DNA from: Rikenellaceae bacterium
GTDB taxonomy: Bacteria > Bacteroidota > Bacteroidia > Bacteroidales > Rikenellaceae
Length of the DNA: 64,000 nt
Assembly (NCBI GenBank): GCA_021201795.1
Contig: JAJQEF010000020.1
Span: forward strand, 28,347 to 92,346
Reading direction: 5' to 3'
Position numbers and translations under genes: made by a program. Below the pieces are notes generated by a model that saw nothing but the letters and a program-made list of their open reading frames with translations, did no database searches and had not been told where the DNA came from. Within the stretch, counting starts at the first letter, position 1. Every line of letters starts with the position of its first letter. Below, one piece after another: positions 18,182 to 25,696 of the stretch.

Positions 18182-20551
18182 TTATTTAATAATGTTTGCA
18201 ATCAGTGCTGCGGTTGAAGCCGTAGACATAGACAAACCTATTATTCCCGCAGCTCCCAAATTGTTGTTTCTTGGCTGTTTTGTAGGTACTACAATTTCAC
18301 AGCCCGGTTCAATTTTGGGGTATTTTTTGTGTAGGAAACCCTTGCGTGTGGAACTTACGGTTCCGTTCATGTAAATTATGAAAGGACGTTTACGTGCATT
18401 ATTCGCGTATTCCCCTGCCTGTGATATATATTCATTAATATTTTTTTTGGGCATAAAGGGTACGGTGTTGGAATAAAGCACTGCACCTGATATTTTTACA
18501 GTACTGTTCATTTTAGGTATGAACAACCTGTCTCCTTCACGCAAAATGAGGTCCTCTACACTGCCCGGATTTTTAAGTATTTTTTCGAGATCGATACCTA
18601 CAGGGTAGTAATCCGATATATCGAGTGATCTTACAGAAATAGAGTCGGTTCCGTCACCGCGGTTTATTTCAGCGACTTTGAGAACCGCTTCTACGCGCGC
18701 TCTTTCCTCTACCGTCATTCTTCTTTTGAGGCTGGCGCCTTTCACGTATGCTTCAGGAGTTATTCCGCCAGCTTCTTTTACGAGTTCCGTTATTCTTTGG
18801 CCGGCCTTCGATATTACATATTCCCCGCCGAACAGAATCTCTCCGGAAATATAAACGGATTGCTGAGCATTATATGCAGGCGATCTTCTTACGTATATTT
18901 CATCAAACGGTTTTAATAGGAATTTGTTGGCCTCTTCTGTGAGCCCCAGGTCCTCGAAAATCGAAAATGTGAAATTCTCTGCTGTATGAGGGCTGTATTC
19001 GATTGATCGCGGATCCTTAATCCTTCTGGATACTTCTATTTTAGATGTAGAGGCGGATTCCTTCAAACCGCCGCTTATTAATATAACGTCCTCAATGGTT
19101 AGATTGTCCCTGAACGGTATTGTCATCGGATGGATTACTTCACCTTTTACCGTTACGTAATAATTCTCTCTCATATCGAATATGGTCGGGATATAAACAT
19201 AGTCTTCAGGTCTTAATGTAATGTCTGCAGTTCCGGATGCAATACTTAAAACGTCAAATGGAATTATTTCATAGGTAAGATCCGGTTTGAGTCTGGTTAT
19301 TTGTCCCCTTGATGAAAATTCGCTGCCGAGAAGACCGTCTGCCTGTTCGATTAATTGGGATAGGGTGAACATTTGTGTTGAATATTCATACTCTCCCGGA
19401 CGATGAACCGCTCCACGGATTGTAACCCGGTTTGCATACGATTCTATGATCTTATCGACATGGATATCATCTCCGTCTTCCATTATTATATTTGGGAGGT
19501 CTTCCAGTTTGACAGTAAGGATTTCAAATTGTACACCTCCGGATTTTCTCCTGATACGTATATTGTCCATATAAGCGTCACCCTTGAAGCCGCCTGCGTA
19601 TTCTATCAGGTTTTCAAGAGTTTCCCCTTCGATAAGCTCGTATGTCATAGGGCGTTTGACATGTCCTGTTATCCTGACGAGTTTTGAATACGGGTTAACG
19701 ATTATCATATCGTTGTCTTCGAGCCGGATATTTGTTTCGTACTTCCCGTTGATAAGATAATCGTATACATCTAAAGAGGCTATCTCTTTGCTCGAGCGGT
19801 AAACTTTGATGTTTCTTAAAGAACCTATCGAATTAACGCCTCCCGCGGAGTATAATGCGTTAAAAAGTGTTGCAAGTGAAGGCAGGGTATAAGTTCCGGG
19901 AGTACTCACTTCACCCACCATATTTATTTTTATACTTCTTATTTGTCCGAGAGATACTTTTACTTCGGATTCTTCGGTGCTGATATTGCCTATTATCTGG
20001 CTAAGGCTGTTTTTGATCCGGTTCTCTGCTTCTTCTATAGTAAGACCGTTAAGATAAATAAGCCCTACTTTACTGATATTAATAGTTCCTTCTGTGGAAA
20101 TCTTTGTTTTAATATTCAACTCTGATAATCCCCATGTTTCTATGATTATTTCGTCTCCTGCAGCCAGAATGTAATCTTTAGGGGTAGGCATATTGTAATT
20201 CGGTGAAAATGTCAGCCTGCTGTTTCTGAAAATGCTCCTTCCGAATACTCTGCTGCCTGTTCCGAATCCATCTGTCCTTTTATATAGTTCGTCATCGTCT
20301 TCTTCACCCCATTCATCGACATCCCTGTCCTCATTTTCGGTAGCTTCAATTTCCTGAGTTCCGATCTCCGTTTCTACCTGCATTCCTTCACCCGCATTTT
20401 TAAGAGCAGCTTCTATATGGTCCGATATAGTACCAGGTGTATTACCGCCTACGGTCTGTTGTATAACAGGAGCTGTGATCTGTGCGTTCGAGTGTGTGCA
20501 TATAAACAATATCGCAAATAATATAAAAAAGGAAATTAGCCTGTTCTTCAT
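18182..20551 (-). CDS. SLBB-domain outer membrane polysaccharide exporter
   Basis: 789 residues with an N-terminal signal peptide (RLISFFILFAILFICTHSNA). After an acidic linker comes the Poly_export domain (YILAAGDEIIIETWGLSELN, with TEGTINISKVGLIYLNGLTI), then several SLBB beta-grasp repeats (for example INMVGEVSTPGTYTLP, VRITGHVKRPMTYELIEGET, VTIRGAVHRPGEYEYS, VTVKGEVIHPMTIPFRDNLT, VYISGEILFGGEYVISKAGQ). This is the Wza-like multi-SLBB architecture of Bacteroidetes exporters that carry capsule or exopolysaccharide through the outer membrane. It is not in the glycan operon at 2.8-11 kb but may serve it. It is co-transcribed with cstA. Confidence 0.93.
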   Translation of the reverse strand: MKNRLISFFILFAILFICTHSNAQITAPVIQQTVGGNTPGTISDHIEAALKNAGEGMQVETEIGTQEIEATENEDRDVDEWGEEDDDELYKRTDGFGTGSRVFGRSIFRNSRLTFSPNYNMPTPKDYILAAGDEIIIETWGLSELNIKTKISTEGTINISKVGLIYLNGLTIEEAENRIKNSLSQIIGNISTEESEVKVSLGQIRSIKINMVGEVSTPGTYTLPSLATLFNALYSAGGVNSIGSLRNIKVYRSSKEIASLDVYDYLINGKYETNIRLEDNDMIIVNPYSKLVRITGHVKRPMTYELIEGETLENLIEYAGGFKGDAYMDNIRIRRKSGGVQFEILTVKLEDLPNIIMEDGDDIHVDKIIESYANRVTIRGAVHRPGEYEYSTQMFTLSQLIEQADGLLGSEFSSRGQITRLKPDLTYEIIPFDVLSIASGTADITLRPEDYVYIPTIFDMRENYYVTVKGEVIHPMTIPFRDNLTIEDVILISGGLKESASTSKIEVSRRIKDPRSIEYSPHTAENFTFSIFEDLGLTEEANKFLLKPFDEIYVRRSPAYNAQQSVYISGEILFGGEYVISKAGQRITELVKEAGGITPEAYVKGASLKRRMTVEERARVEAVLKVAEINRGDGTDSISVRSLDISDYYPVGIDLEKILKNPGSVEDLILREGDRLFIPKMNSTVKISGAVLYSNTVPFMPKKNINEYISQAGEYANNARKRPFIIYMNGTVSSTRKGFLHKKYPKIEPGCEIVVPTKQPRNNNLGAAGIIGLSMSTASTAALIANIIK

Positions 20552-20586
20552 ATATAAAAAATTTACAAGTTGAGTTAAATAGGGTA

Positions 20587-20594
20587 CAAATATA
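20587..20594 (-). promoter_or_regulatory. -7 promoter box of the exporter-cstA operon
   Basis: CAAATATA on the plus strand reads TATATTTG on the minus strand, 35 nt upstream of the exporter ATG. No clear TTTG further upstream. Confidence 0.5.
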
Positions 20595-20634
20595 AGAATA
20601 TTATTCTTAATCGTATAAAAGTTTAAGACTCATA

Positions 20635-20676
20635 AAAATAAACAAAGGATCGCGCATGCGATCCTTTGTTTATTTT
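20635..20676 (-). terminator. Rho-independent terminator of tig
   Basis: A perfect 19-bp stem (20635-20653 with 20658-20676) around the core GGATCGC/GCGATCC with loop GCAT. It is located just past the tig stop; the minus-strand flank is T-rich. Confidence 0.9.
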
Positions 20677-20689
20677 ACTCAATATTGAT

Positions 20690-22012
20690 TTATTGGAATA
20701 ATTTATTGAAATCCTCTGCCGATATTTTTTTCTTGCTTATAGATAAGTTTTCACTTGCGGCATCCACAATTTTTTTCTCGAAAACCTTGTCGTGAATTTT
20801 TTTCAATTCCTCTTTATTCGAGAGTATCTGCTCAGCGTAGTTCTCTAGCATATCGTCTGCAACTGAAGGCATGCCGTAATACGCGAACTGCATTGCAGCC
20901 ATAGCTTTGGCTTCTTCTTTCAATTCATCCTGAGTAACTTCCAGATTTAATTTCTCAACGAAGTATCTCTGGATAAGATACCAACGCATCATATCAGCGA
21001 ATGCAGGAAATTCTTTTTCAATGTCTTCTTTTGAAAATTTCCCGTCATTAACAGCGTATAACCAATTTTTAAGGAATTCTTCAGGAAGGCTTAGATTTGC
21101 TTTTTTCAGGAGATAATCCTTGACGTCAATGGCAAATTTATAATCCGTTTCACGGCTAAGTTCAGATTCTATCTGTTGCTCTACGTATTTGTTAAATTCG
21201 TCTTCATTATTAACATTGCCTTCAGGGAACGCCATCTTGAAGAATTCTTCGTTCAGTTCAGAAGTTATGAATTGGCGTATTTTTGTGATTTCGAGCGAAA
21301 ATTCAGGATTTATACCGTCGAGTTCGTCTTCTTTAACACCAAGAATGGAAGCTCTCTGTGAAGGAGTTTTGTAAAGTTCGTTGACGTTGACTTCCATTTT
21401 ATCCCAGACTTTTTTACCGATGAACGGAGCGCGTTCTTCCTCACTCATACCGACCAATCCCACGTAAGCCTCTTCGATTTTCATTTCTTCCTGGTCCAAG
21501 GTGACTGTAAGAGCCTCGTCTTTAGAAACTACGTCTACGTCTTCGAGTTTGCCGAAACGACGGAGGTAGTTTTCTTTGTAGCCGCTGGTCATGTCGTCAG
21601 CAATCTTGATCGAATATTTTGTAACTTTATCTTCTTTTTTATCGAGCTCTATATTAACTTCCGGAGCAATACCTATTTCGAAAAGGAATTCGAATTCTGT
21701 GCTGTTTTCGAAATCGATAGGTTCCTGTTTGCTGCTCGGCATAAGTTCTCCGAGTGTTTTGGTGTTGCTCTCGTTCAGGTTGTCGACACTCGCTTTAGTT
21801 GCGACCCTGTAAGCCTCTTCTGCGACGGTGCTCTTCCTGTACATTTTATTGATGATCCCCATGGGAACCATTCCCGGGCGGAAACCTGGTACGTTCGCTT
21901 TTTTCCTGTAATTGCGGAGCGCTTTGTCTACTGCTTCTGTATAATCCTGTTCTCCTACGGAAACTTTCAGTAAAGCGGTTTGGTTGTCGAGGTTTTCTCT
22001 TACGATGTTCAT
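20690..22012 (-). CDS. tig: Trigger factor
   Basis: A 440-residue ribosome-associated chaperone that shields nascent chains. The ribosome-binding signature is present in the N-terminal domain: RKKANVPGFRPGMVPMGII (GFRxGxxP). The middle FKBP-like domain is weakly conserved, as in other Bacteroidetes trigger factors, and the C-terminal half is helical and charged. It is monocistronic, with a well-formed promoter (22064-22094) and its own hairpin terminator. Confidence 0.94.
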   Translation of the reverse strand: MNIVRENLDNQTALLKVSVGEQDYTEAVDKALRNYRKKANVPGFRPGMVPMGIINKMYRKSTVAEEAYRVATKASVDNLNESNTKTLGELMPSSKQEPIDFENSTEFEFLFEIGIAPEVNIELDKKEDKVTKYSIKIADDMTSGYKENYLRRFGKLEDVDVVSKDEALTVTLDQEEMKIEEAYVGLVGMSEEERAPFIGKKVWDKMEVNVNELYKTPSQRASILGVKEDELDGINPEFSLEITKIRQFITSELNEEFFKMAFPEGNVNNEDEFNKYVEQQIESELSRETDYKFAIDVKDYLLKKANLSLPEEFLKNWLYAVNDGKFSKEDIEKEFPAFADMMRWYLIQRYFVEKLNLEVTQDELKEEAKAMAAMQFAYYGMPSVADDMLENYAEQILSNKEELKKIHDKVFEKKIVDAASENLSISKKKISAEDFNKLFQ

Positions 22013-22063
22013 TTTATGTTATTTATATTGTTATTCAAGGCTAAAGTCATGAATTTTAAGGCA

Positions 22064-22094
22064 CAAAGATACAGTATTTAAAATATATAACAAA
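22064..22094 (-). promoter_or_regulatory. Promoter of tig
   Basis: On the minus strand TTTG (22091-22094), 19 nt, then TATCTTTG (22064-22071): an exact match to the Bacteroidetes TTTG-N19-TAnnTTTG pattern. Transcription would start near 22057, giving a 45-nt leader. Confidence 0.75.
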
Positions 22095-22190
22095 TTTGGG
22101 CGAATAAAAAAATATTTTACCTCTGCAGTTTAAATCCTTGTAAATCAATTAATTGAATCTTAATATTTATTAAAATCAACTAAAGCTGAC

Positions 22191-22868
22191 ATGAAAAAAT
22201 TATTAATTGCGACATCTGTAGTGCTTGTATGCGTTTTTGTAGCGTGCGCCCAAAACAAAGAAGAAAAAGTTACGATGCAGGGTATACCTTATCCGTTGGA
22301 GTGGGTCAATACACCTTTAAGTTGGGATGTCGATGGAAGTGACTTTACTTTGGTAGGAGGTAAAGGCTCGCGTTTGTTCGTAGATCCACGCAAGGAGAGT
22401 CGCGACGATACGGGACCAATGCTGCTGTTTCAGCCGGATGAAACATTCCTGTTCAGTTGTAAAATGAAAGTGGAATTCGGAGCGGTGTTCGATGCAGGTG
22501 TGCTGATGATCTACGATAATACGGATCTTTGGGCTAAACTGTGTTTCGAGTATGCGCCTGATCCTGAGCAGAGGCCTACTATGGTATCTGTTATCAATAA
22601 AAAATATTCAGATGACAGCAATCACCATTATGTGGATGGCGATGAGGTTTATGCAAGGATTGCAGGACTCGGGGGCGGAGCGTATGCGTTCCATTATTCT
22701 ATGGATGGTGAAACATGGTATCTGCTTCGTTATTTCGAAATGGGAACGGACAAGAAATTGAGGATCGGGTTCCTTTCTCAATCGCCGCGCGGAGAACAGT
22801 GTAAAACCGTATTCTCGGAAATTAAATACTCTTCGGATAAGCTGGGGAATATTAGAAGCGGTGAGTAA
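22191..22868 (+). CDS. DUF1349 lipoprotein (concanavalin-like)
   Basis: 225 residues with an N-terminal lipoprotein signal (LIATSVVLVCVFVAC, lipobox FVAC). The remainder fits the DUF1349 beta-sandwich: WVNTPLSWDVDGSDFTLVGG, GAVFDAGVLMIYDNTDLWAKLC, VSVINKKYSDDSNHHY and YSMDGETWYLLRYFEM. Related domains occur at the C-terminus of beta-xylosidases and in yeast Ree1. A carbohydrate-binding role at the outer membrane is plausible but not shown. It is monocistronic and is followed by a strong hairpin shared with the convergent tRNA-Leu. Confidence 0.88.
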   Translation: MKKLLIATSVVLVCVFVACAQNKEEKVTMQGIPYPLEWVNTPLSWDVDGSDFTLVGGKGSRLFVDPRKESRDDTGPMLLFQPDETFLFSCKMKVEFGAVFDAGVLMIYDNTDLWAKLCFEYAPDPEQRPTMVSVINKKYSDDSNHHYVDGDEVYARIAGLGGGAYAFHYSMDGETWYLLRYFEMGTDKKLRIGFLSQSPRGEQCKTVFSEIKYSSDKLGNIRSGE

Positions 22869-22884
22869 AAGAGGACATATTTTA

Positions 22885-22926
22885 AAACAAAAGAACCTTA
22901 AACATCAGTTTAAGGTTCTTTTGTTT
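22885..22926. terminator. Bidirectional terminator between DUF1349 gene and tRNA-Leu
   Basis: A 19-bp perfect stem (22885-22903 with 22908-22926), core AGAACCTTAAAC/GTTTAAGGTTCT, loop ATCA. It follows the DUF1349 gene and, on the other strand, begins directly at the tRNA 3' end. Confidence 0.9.
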
Positions 22927-22927
22927 G

Positions 22928-23009
22928 TGCGGGTGGAGGGACTCGAACCCCCACGCCGTGAAGCACTAGATCCTAAGTCTAGCGTGACTACCAATTACAC
23001 CACACCCGC
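22928..23009 (-). tRNA. tRNA-Leu (anticodon UAG)
   Basis: An 82-nt class II tRNA on the minus strand. Acceptor stem GCGGGTG/CACCCGC with discriminator A; D-arm with AATTGGTAG; anticodon stem CTAGA/TCTAG around loop CTTAGGA (anticodon TAG, reads CUA); a long variable arm; T-arm GGGGG-TTCGAGT-CCCTC. The CCA end is not encoded. Confidence 0.97.
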
Positions 23010-23020
23010 ATTGGATGATG

Positions 23021-23050
23021 CAAATGTAATGAAAATTTTTTATTTGCAAA
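23021..23050 (-). promoter_or_regulatory. Promoter of tRNA-Leu
   Basis: On the minus strand TTTG (23047-23050), 18 nt, then TACATTTG (23021-23028). The predicted start near 23014 is about 5 nt from the tRNA 5' end. Confidence 0.7.
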
Positions 23051-23067
23051 TTTTTGATGTTAAATTT

Positions 23068-23775
23068 TTAAAAAGTTACCGTTAAGCCGTACCCCTGAGT
23101 GACGCAGAATACCTGGCTGTAAATGAAAAAGTCTTCCCGTGTAGTCTCGATCCTGCGATTAAGCTGTAATACCGGGCTTCCGGGCGTCGTGTGGAAAAAA
23201 TCACTCAGTCGTTTATCTGCTTTTATCGCGAATAACTGCTGGGTTCCCCCTGTCACGGTGATCCTGTAATTTTTACGCAGGGAATCGAAGAGGGATTCGT
23301 TCTCCAGATCGAGATCGTAAAATCCCGGTAGTCCCTTGTCCTGCAGCATTGTGATATCGAAGAACATTGGCGAACCGTTCATTTCCCTGAGCCGTTCGAA
23401 ATATATACACCCTGAATTTCTTTCATCACGAGTGATATGAAAAGAGAAGGCTTCGGTCCATTCGCGGTGGTCCGGTTTGACTATGATTTTTGTCTTTAAG
23501 AGTTCTTTACCGACAGCGGTAGTGGTTCCGGATAGCGAGAGTATCCCTATGCCCTTTGGAGCGCCTTTGACGATACTGCCTTTGCCGTGGTGCTTCATAA
23601 CCATTCCTTCATCCACCAATGCCTGCACAGCCTTACGGACCGTAGGGCGCGTAGTGTTGAATTCTTCGCATAGCTCGTTTTCAGACGGAAGTATGTCTCC
23701 TGCGCGGTACCTGCCTCCGGCGATGTCTTTGCGAAGCGTCTCGTAAACGAGTTTATATATAGGCAGATCTTTCAT
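23068..23775 (-). CDS. GntR/HutC-family transcriptional regulator with UTRA domain
   Basis: 235 residues. The N-terminal winged helix-turn-helix (LPIYKLVYETLRKDIAGGRY, then ILPSENELCEEFNTTRPTVR) spans residues 1-70. The C-terminal UTRA ligand-binding domain follows, with CIYFERLREMNGSPMFFDIT. HutC-type regulators usually repress a divergent catabolic operon and release DNA on binding a pathway sugar or sugar phosphate. It is divergent from the dehydrogenase/aldolase cluster, and inverted-repeat sites lie over both promoters, so it is the likely repressor of that cluster and of itself. The effector is unknown. Confidence 0.93.
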   Translation of the reverse strand: MKDLPIYKLVYETLRKDIAGGRYRAGDILPSENELCEEFNTTRPTVRKAVQALVDEGMVMKHHGKGSIVKGAPKGIGILSLSGTTTAVGKELLKTKIIVKPDHREWTEAFSFHITRDERNSGCIYFERLREMNGSPMFFDITMLQDKGLPGFYDLDLENESLFDSLRKNYRITVTGGTQQLFAIKADKRLSDFFHTTPGSPVLQLNRRIETTREDFFIYSQVFCVTQGYGLTVTF

Positions 23776-23840
23776 CCTGTAATTCTTTTTTAAATTTGAT
23801 ATAGACCGTTTATAACGGCAAAATCCGAATCTCTACATGA

Positions 23841-23848
23841 CAAATATA
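23841..23848 (-). promoter_or_regulatory. -7 promoter box of the GntR gene
   Basis: CAAATATA on the plus strand gives TATATTTG on the minus strand. The -33 region (CTTG, 21 nt upstream) falls within the operator-like repeat at 23868-23886. Confidence 0.55.
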
Positions 23849-23867
23849 AAATAAAACCCAAAAACTA

Positions 23868-23886
23868 TACAAGTTGTAAACTTGTA
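23868..23886. promoter_or_regulatory. Candidate GntR operator
   Basis: A perfect inverted repeat TACAAGT-N5-ACTTGTA between the divergent promoters, at the -33 position of the regulator's own promoter. Related copies occur at 23944-23950 (ACTTGTA half-site) and 23962-23977 (AAGTTGTAACTTTGTA). Confidence 0.55.
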
Positions 23887-23944
23887 AATATTAAAATATT
23901 GTGTAACTATTTGATATACAGTCATAAAAATATTTAAAAATTTA

Positions 23945-23975
23945 CTTGTATATATTGAATTAAGTTGTAACTTTG
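23945..23975 (+). promoter_or_regulatory. Promoter of the dehydrogenase/aldolase operon with overlapping operator
   Basis: CTTG (23945-23948), 19 nt, TAACTTTG (23968-23975) fits the Bacteroidetes pattern. Both elements lie inside ACTTGTA-like repeats, so a bound GntR protein would block sigma-factor contact. The predicted leader is about 45 nt to the ATG at 24028. Confidence 0.6.
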
Positions 23976-24027
23976 TAAAAACAGTATTTTGCGAAATCTT
24001 TAAAAATAAATATATACTAACTAATTT

Positions 24028-25362
24028 ATGGTAACAGTAGTAATTATGCCCAAACAGGGACAATCGGTAGAGAGCTGTATTGTTTCCGAATTCAAAAAGA
24101 AAAAGGGCGACAAAGTGTCCAAAGGGGATATTCTTTTCGCTTACGAAACCGACAAGGCTTCGTTCGAAGAAGAATCGCAGGTCGAAGGAACGGTTCTCGA
24201 CGTATTTTACAGCGACGGAGATGAAATTCCGGTTCTTACTAACGTGATGGTTATCGGTAACGAAGGAGAATCCACAGCTGAATTCAATCCTAACGGAGGA
24301 GGAGTTCATGTGTCGGAGCCTGAACCGGTACAACCTGTAAAAGAAGAGATCGCGGAAGTTAAAACGGAAGATATTAAGTCCGCTCCTCAGGTGCAGACTT
24401 TGGGAGAGAAATCTATCGGAGTGTCGCCTCGTGCGCGCGCCCTTGCGGATAAAGAAGCGGTAAGCCTCTCCGATGTTCAGGGAACAGGACCAAAAGGAAG
24501 GATCATCGAACGCGACGTTAAGGCTGTTGTTCAGTCAAGACCTAAAATGACGCCCCTTGCTAAAGAAGTCGCTAAAGAGACGGGAAGCACACCTCAGACA
24601 GGAACAGGGCTTGCAGGCAAGATCACAGGTGCGGACGTGGTGTCTAAAAATCCTGTTTATTCAGGCGACTTCGAGATCAAACCGCTCACTAATATGCGTA
24701 AACTCATTGCAAAAGCAATGCACGCTTCGCTTCAGAATTCCGCACAGCTTACGCATCACCTAAGTGCGGACGCACGAAGAATGCTGGAACTCAGGAAAAA
24801 AGTCAAAGCTGCTATGGATAAGGGAGTCGGTGCTAATATCACGCTTAACGATATGGTGTGCTTCGCAGTTATCAAGGCGCTTAAAAAATTCCCACAGGTC
24901 AATGCGCAACTGCTCGGCGACAGTATGAAATATTTCAACAAGGTACATCTTGCTCTTGCGGTAGATACCGACAGAGGACTGATGGTTCCTGTGGTTAAGA
25001 ACGCGGACGATCTCTCTATACAGGGACTCTCTAATCAATTTAAGGAAATAGCTAACGCTTGTAAAAAAGGAAGTATCGATCCCGATCTTCTTGCAGCGGA
25101 TGCAGCTTCATTCACCGTATCTAATCTCGGAAATTACGGTGTGGAGATATTTACCCCTGTTATAAACCTTCCGCAGGTTGCGATTCTCGGTGTGAATACA
25201 ATCGTTCCGCGTCCTAAGGATCTGGGCGACGGTGTGTACGGATTCGTTCCCCATATCGGACTCAGCCTTACTTACGATCACCGCGCACTCGATGGAGGAG
25301 AAGCTACGAGATTCGTTAAACAGGTTGCGATAGAAATAGAAAATCTGGAATTCGAAGTATAA
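24028..25362 (+). CDS. 2-oxoacid dehydrogenase complex E2 (dihydrolipoamide acyltransferase)
   Basis: 444 residues. It transfers the acyl group from E1 through its lipoyl arm to CoA. One lipoyl domain (1-77) has the modified lysine K43 in YETDKASF. Two adjacent peripheral-subunit-binding motifs follow: VSPRARALADKEAVSLSDVQ (about 132-166) and MTPLAKEVAKETGSTPQTGT (about 174-206); one is usual. The catalytic domain starts near 215 and carries H418 and D422 in YDHRALDGGEA. It is the first gene of the cluster, directly behind the GntR-controlled promoter. Acetyl, acetoin-derived or branched acyl substrates cannot be told apart here. Confidence 0.93.
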   Translation: MVTVVIMPKQGQSVESCIVSEFKKKKGDKVSKGDILFAYETDKASFEEESQVEGTVLDVFYSDGDEIPVLTNVMVIGNEGESTAEFNPNGGGVHVSEPEPVQPVKEEIAEVKTEDIKSAPQVQTLGEKSIGVSPRARALADKEAVSLSDVQGTGPKGRIIERDVKAVVQSRPKMTPLAKEVAKETGSTPQTGTGLAGKITGADVVSKNPVYSGDFEIKPLTNMRKLIAKAMHASLQNSAQLTHHLSADARRMLELRKKVKAAMDKGVGANITLNDMVCFAVIKALKKFPQVNAQLLGDSMKYFNKVHLALAVDTDRGLMVPVVKNADDLSIQGLSNQFKEIANACKKGSIDPDLLAADAASFTVSNLGNYGVEIFTPVINLPQVAILGVNTIVPRPKDLGDGVYGFVPHIGLSLTYDHRALDGGEATRFVKQVAIEIENLEFEV

Positions 25363-25363
25363 G

Positions 25364-25693
25364 ATGACACTGTCGGTAATCGATAAAGCTATCCGTATAA
25401 GCGGAATAACGATGATCTGTTTAGGGATTCTCGTTGTTCTGTGCGAATTCGGAACGATACGTCTCGCAGGAACAGGCGGGATGTTATTGATGTCCGGAGC
25501 AATTAATTTATACTATTATAAAAATTCCACTCTTGCCGCATATCGAAGGCTGGTGATAATGAATTTAATGGTTTGCTTTATAGGGTTATTTATCACTATT
25601 GGGGGTACGGGTCGTGTAATTTCGATACTATTGATCGCGATCTCAGTCCTAATGGTTTGTCTTCTTTTAAAAAAGAAAAAAATAAACAAATAA
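25364..25693 (+). CDS. Small membrane protein embedded in the dehydrogenase operon
   Basis: 109 residues with about four hydrophobic segments: ISGITMICLGILVVLCEF, GTGGMLLMSGAINLYYY, LVIMNLMVCFIGLFITIG and VISILLIAISVLMVCLLL, ending in a KKKKINK tail that suggests a cytosolic C-terminus. It starts 1 nt after the E2 stop and ends 3 nt before the E3 start, so it is certainly co-transcribed. I recognise no family. Its position inside a soluble 2-oxoacid dehydrogenase operon is odd; membrane tethering of the complex or a transport accessory role are guesses. Confidence 0.75.
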   Translation: MTLSVIDKAIRISGITMICLGILVVLCEFGTIRLAGTGGMLLMSGAINLYYYKNSTLAAYRRLVIMNLMVCFIGLFITIGGTGRVISILLIAISVLMVCLLLKKKKINK

Positions 25694-25696
25694 TTT

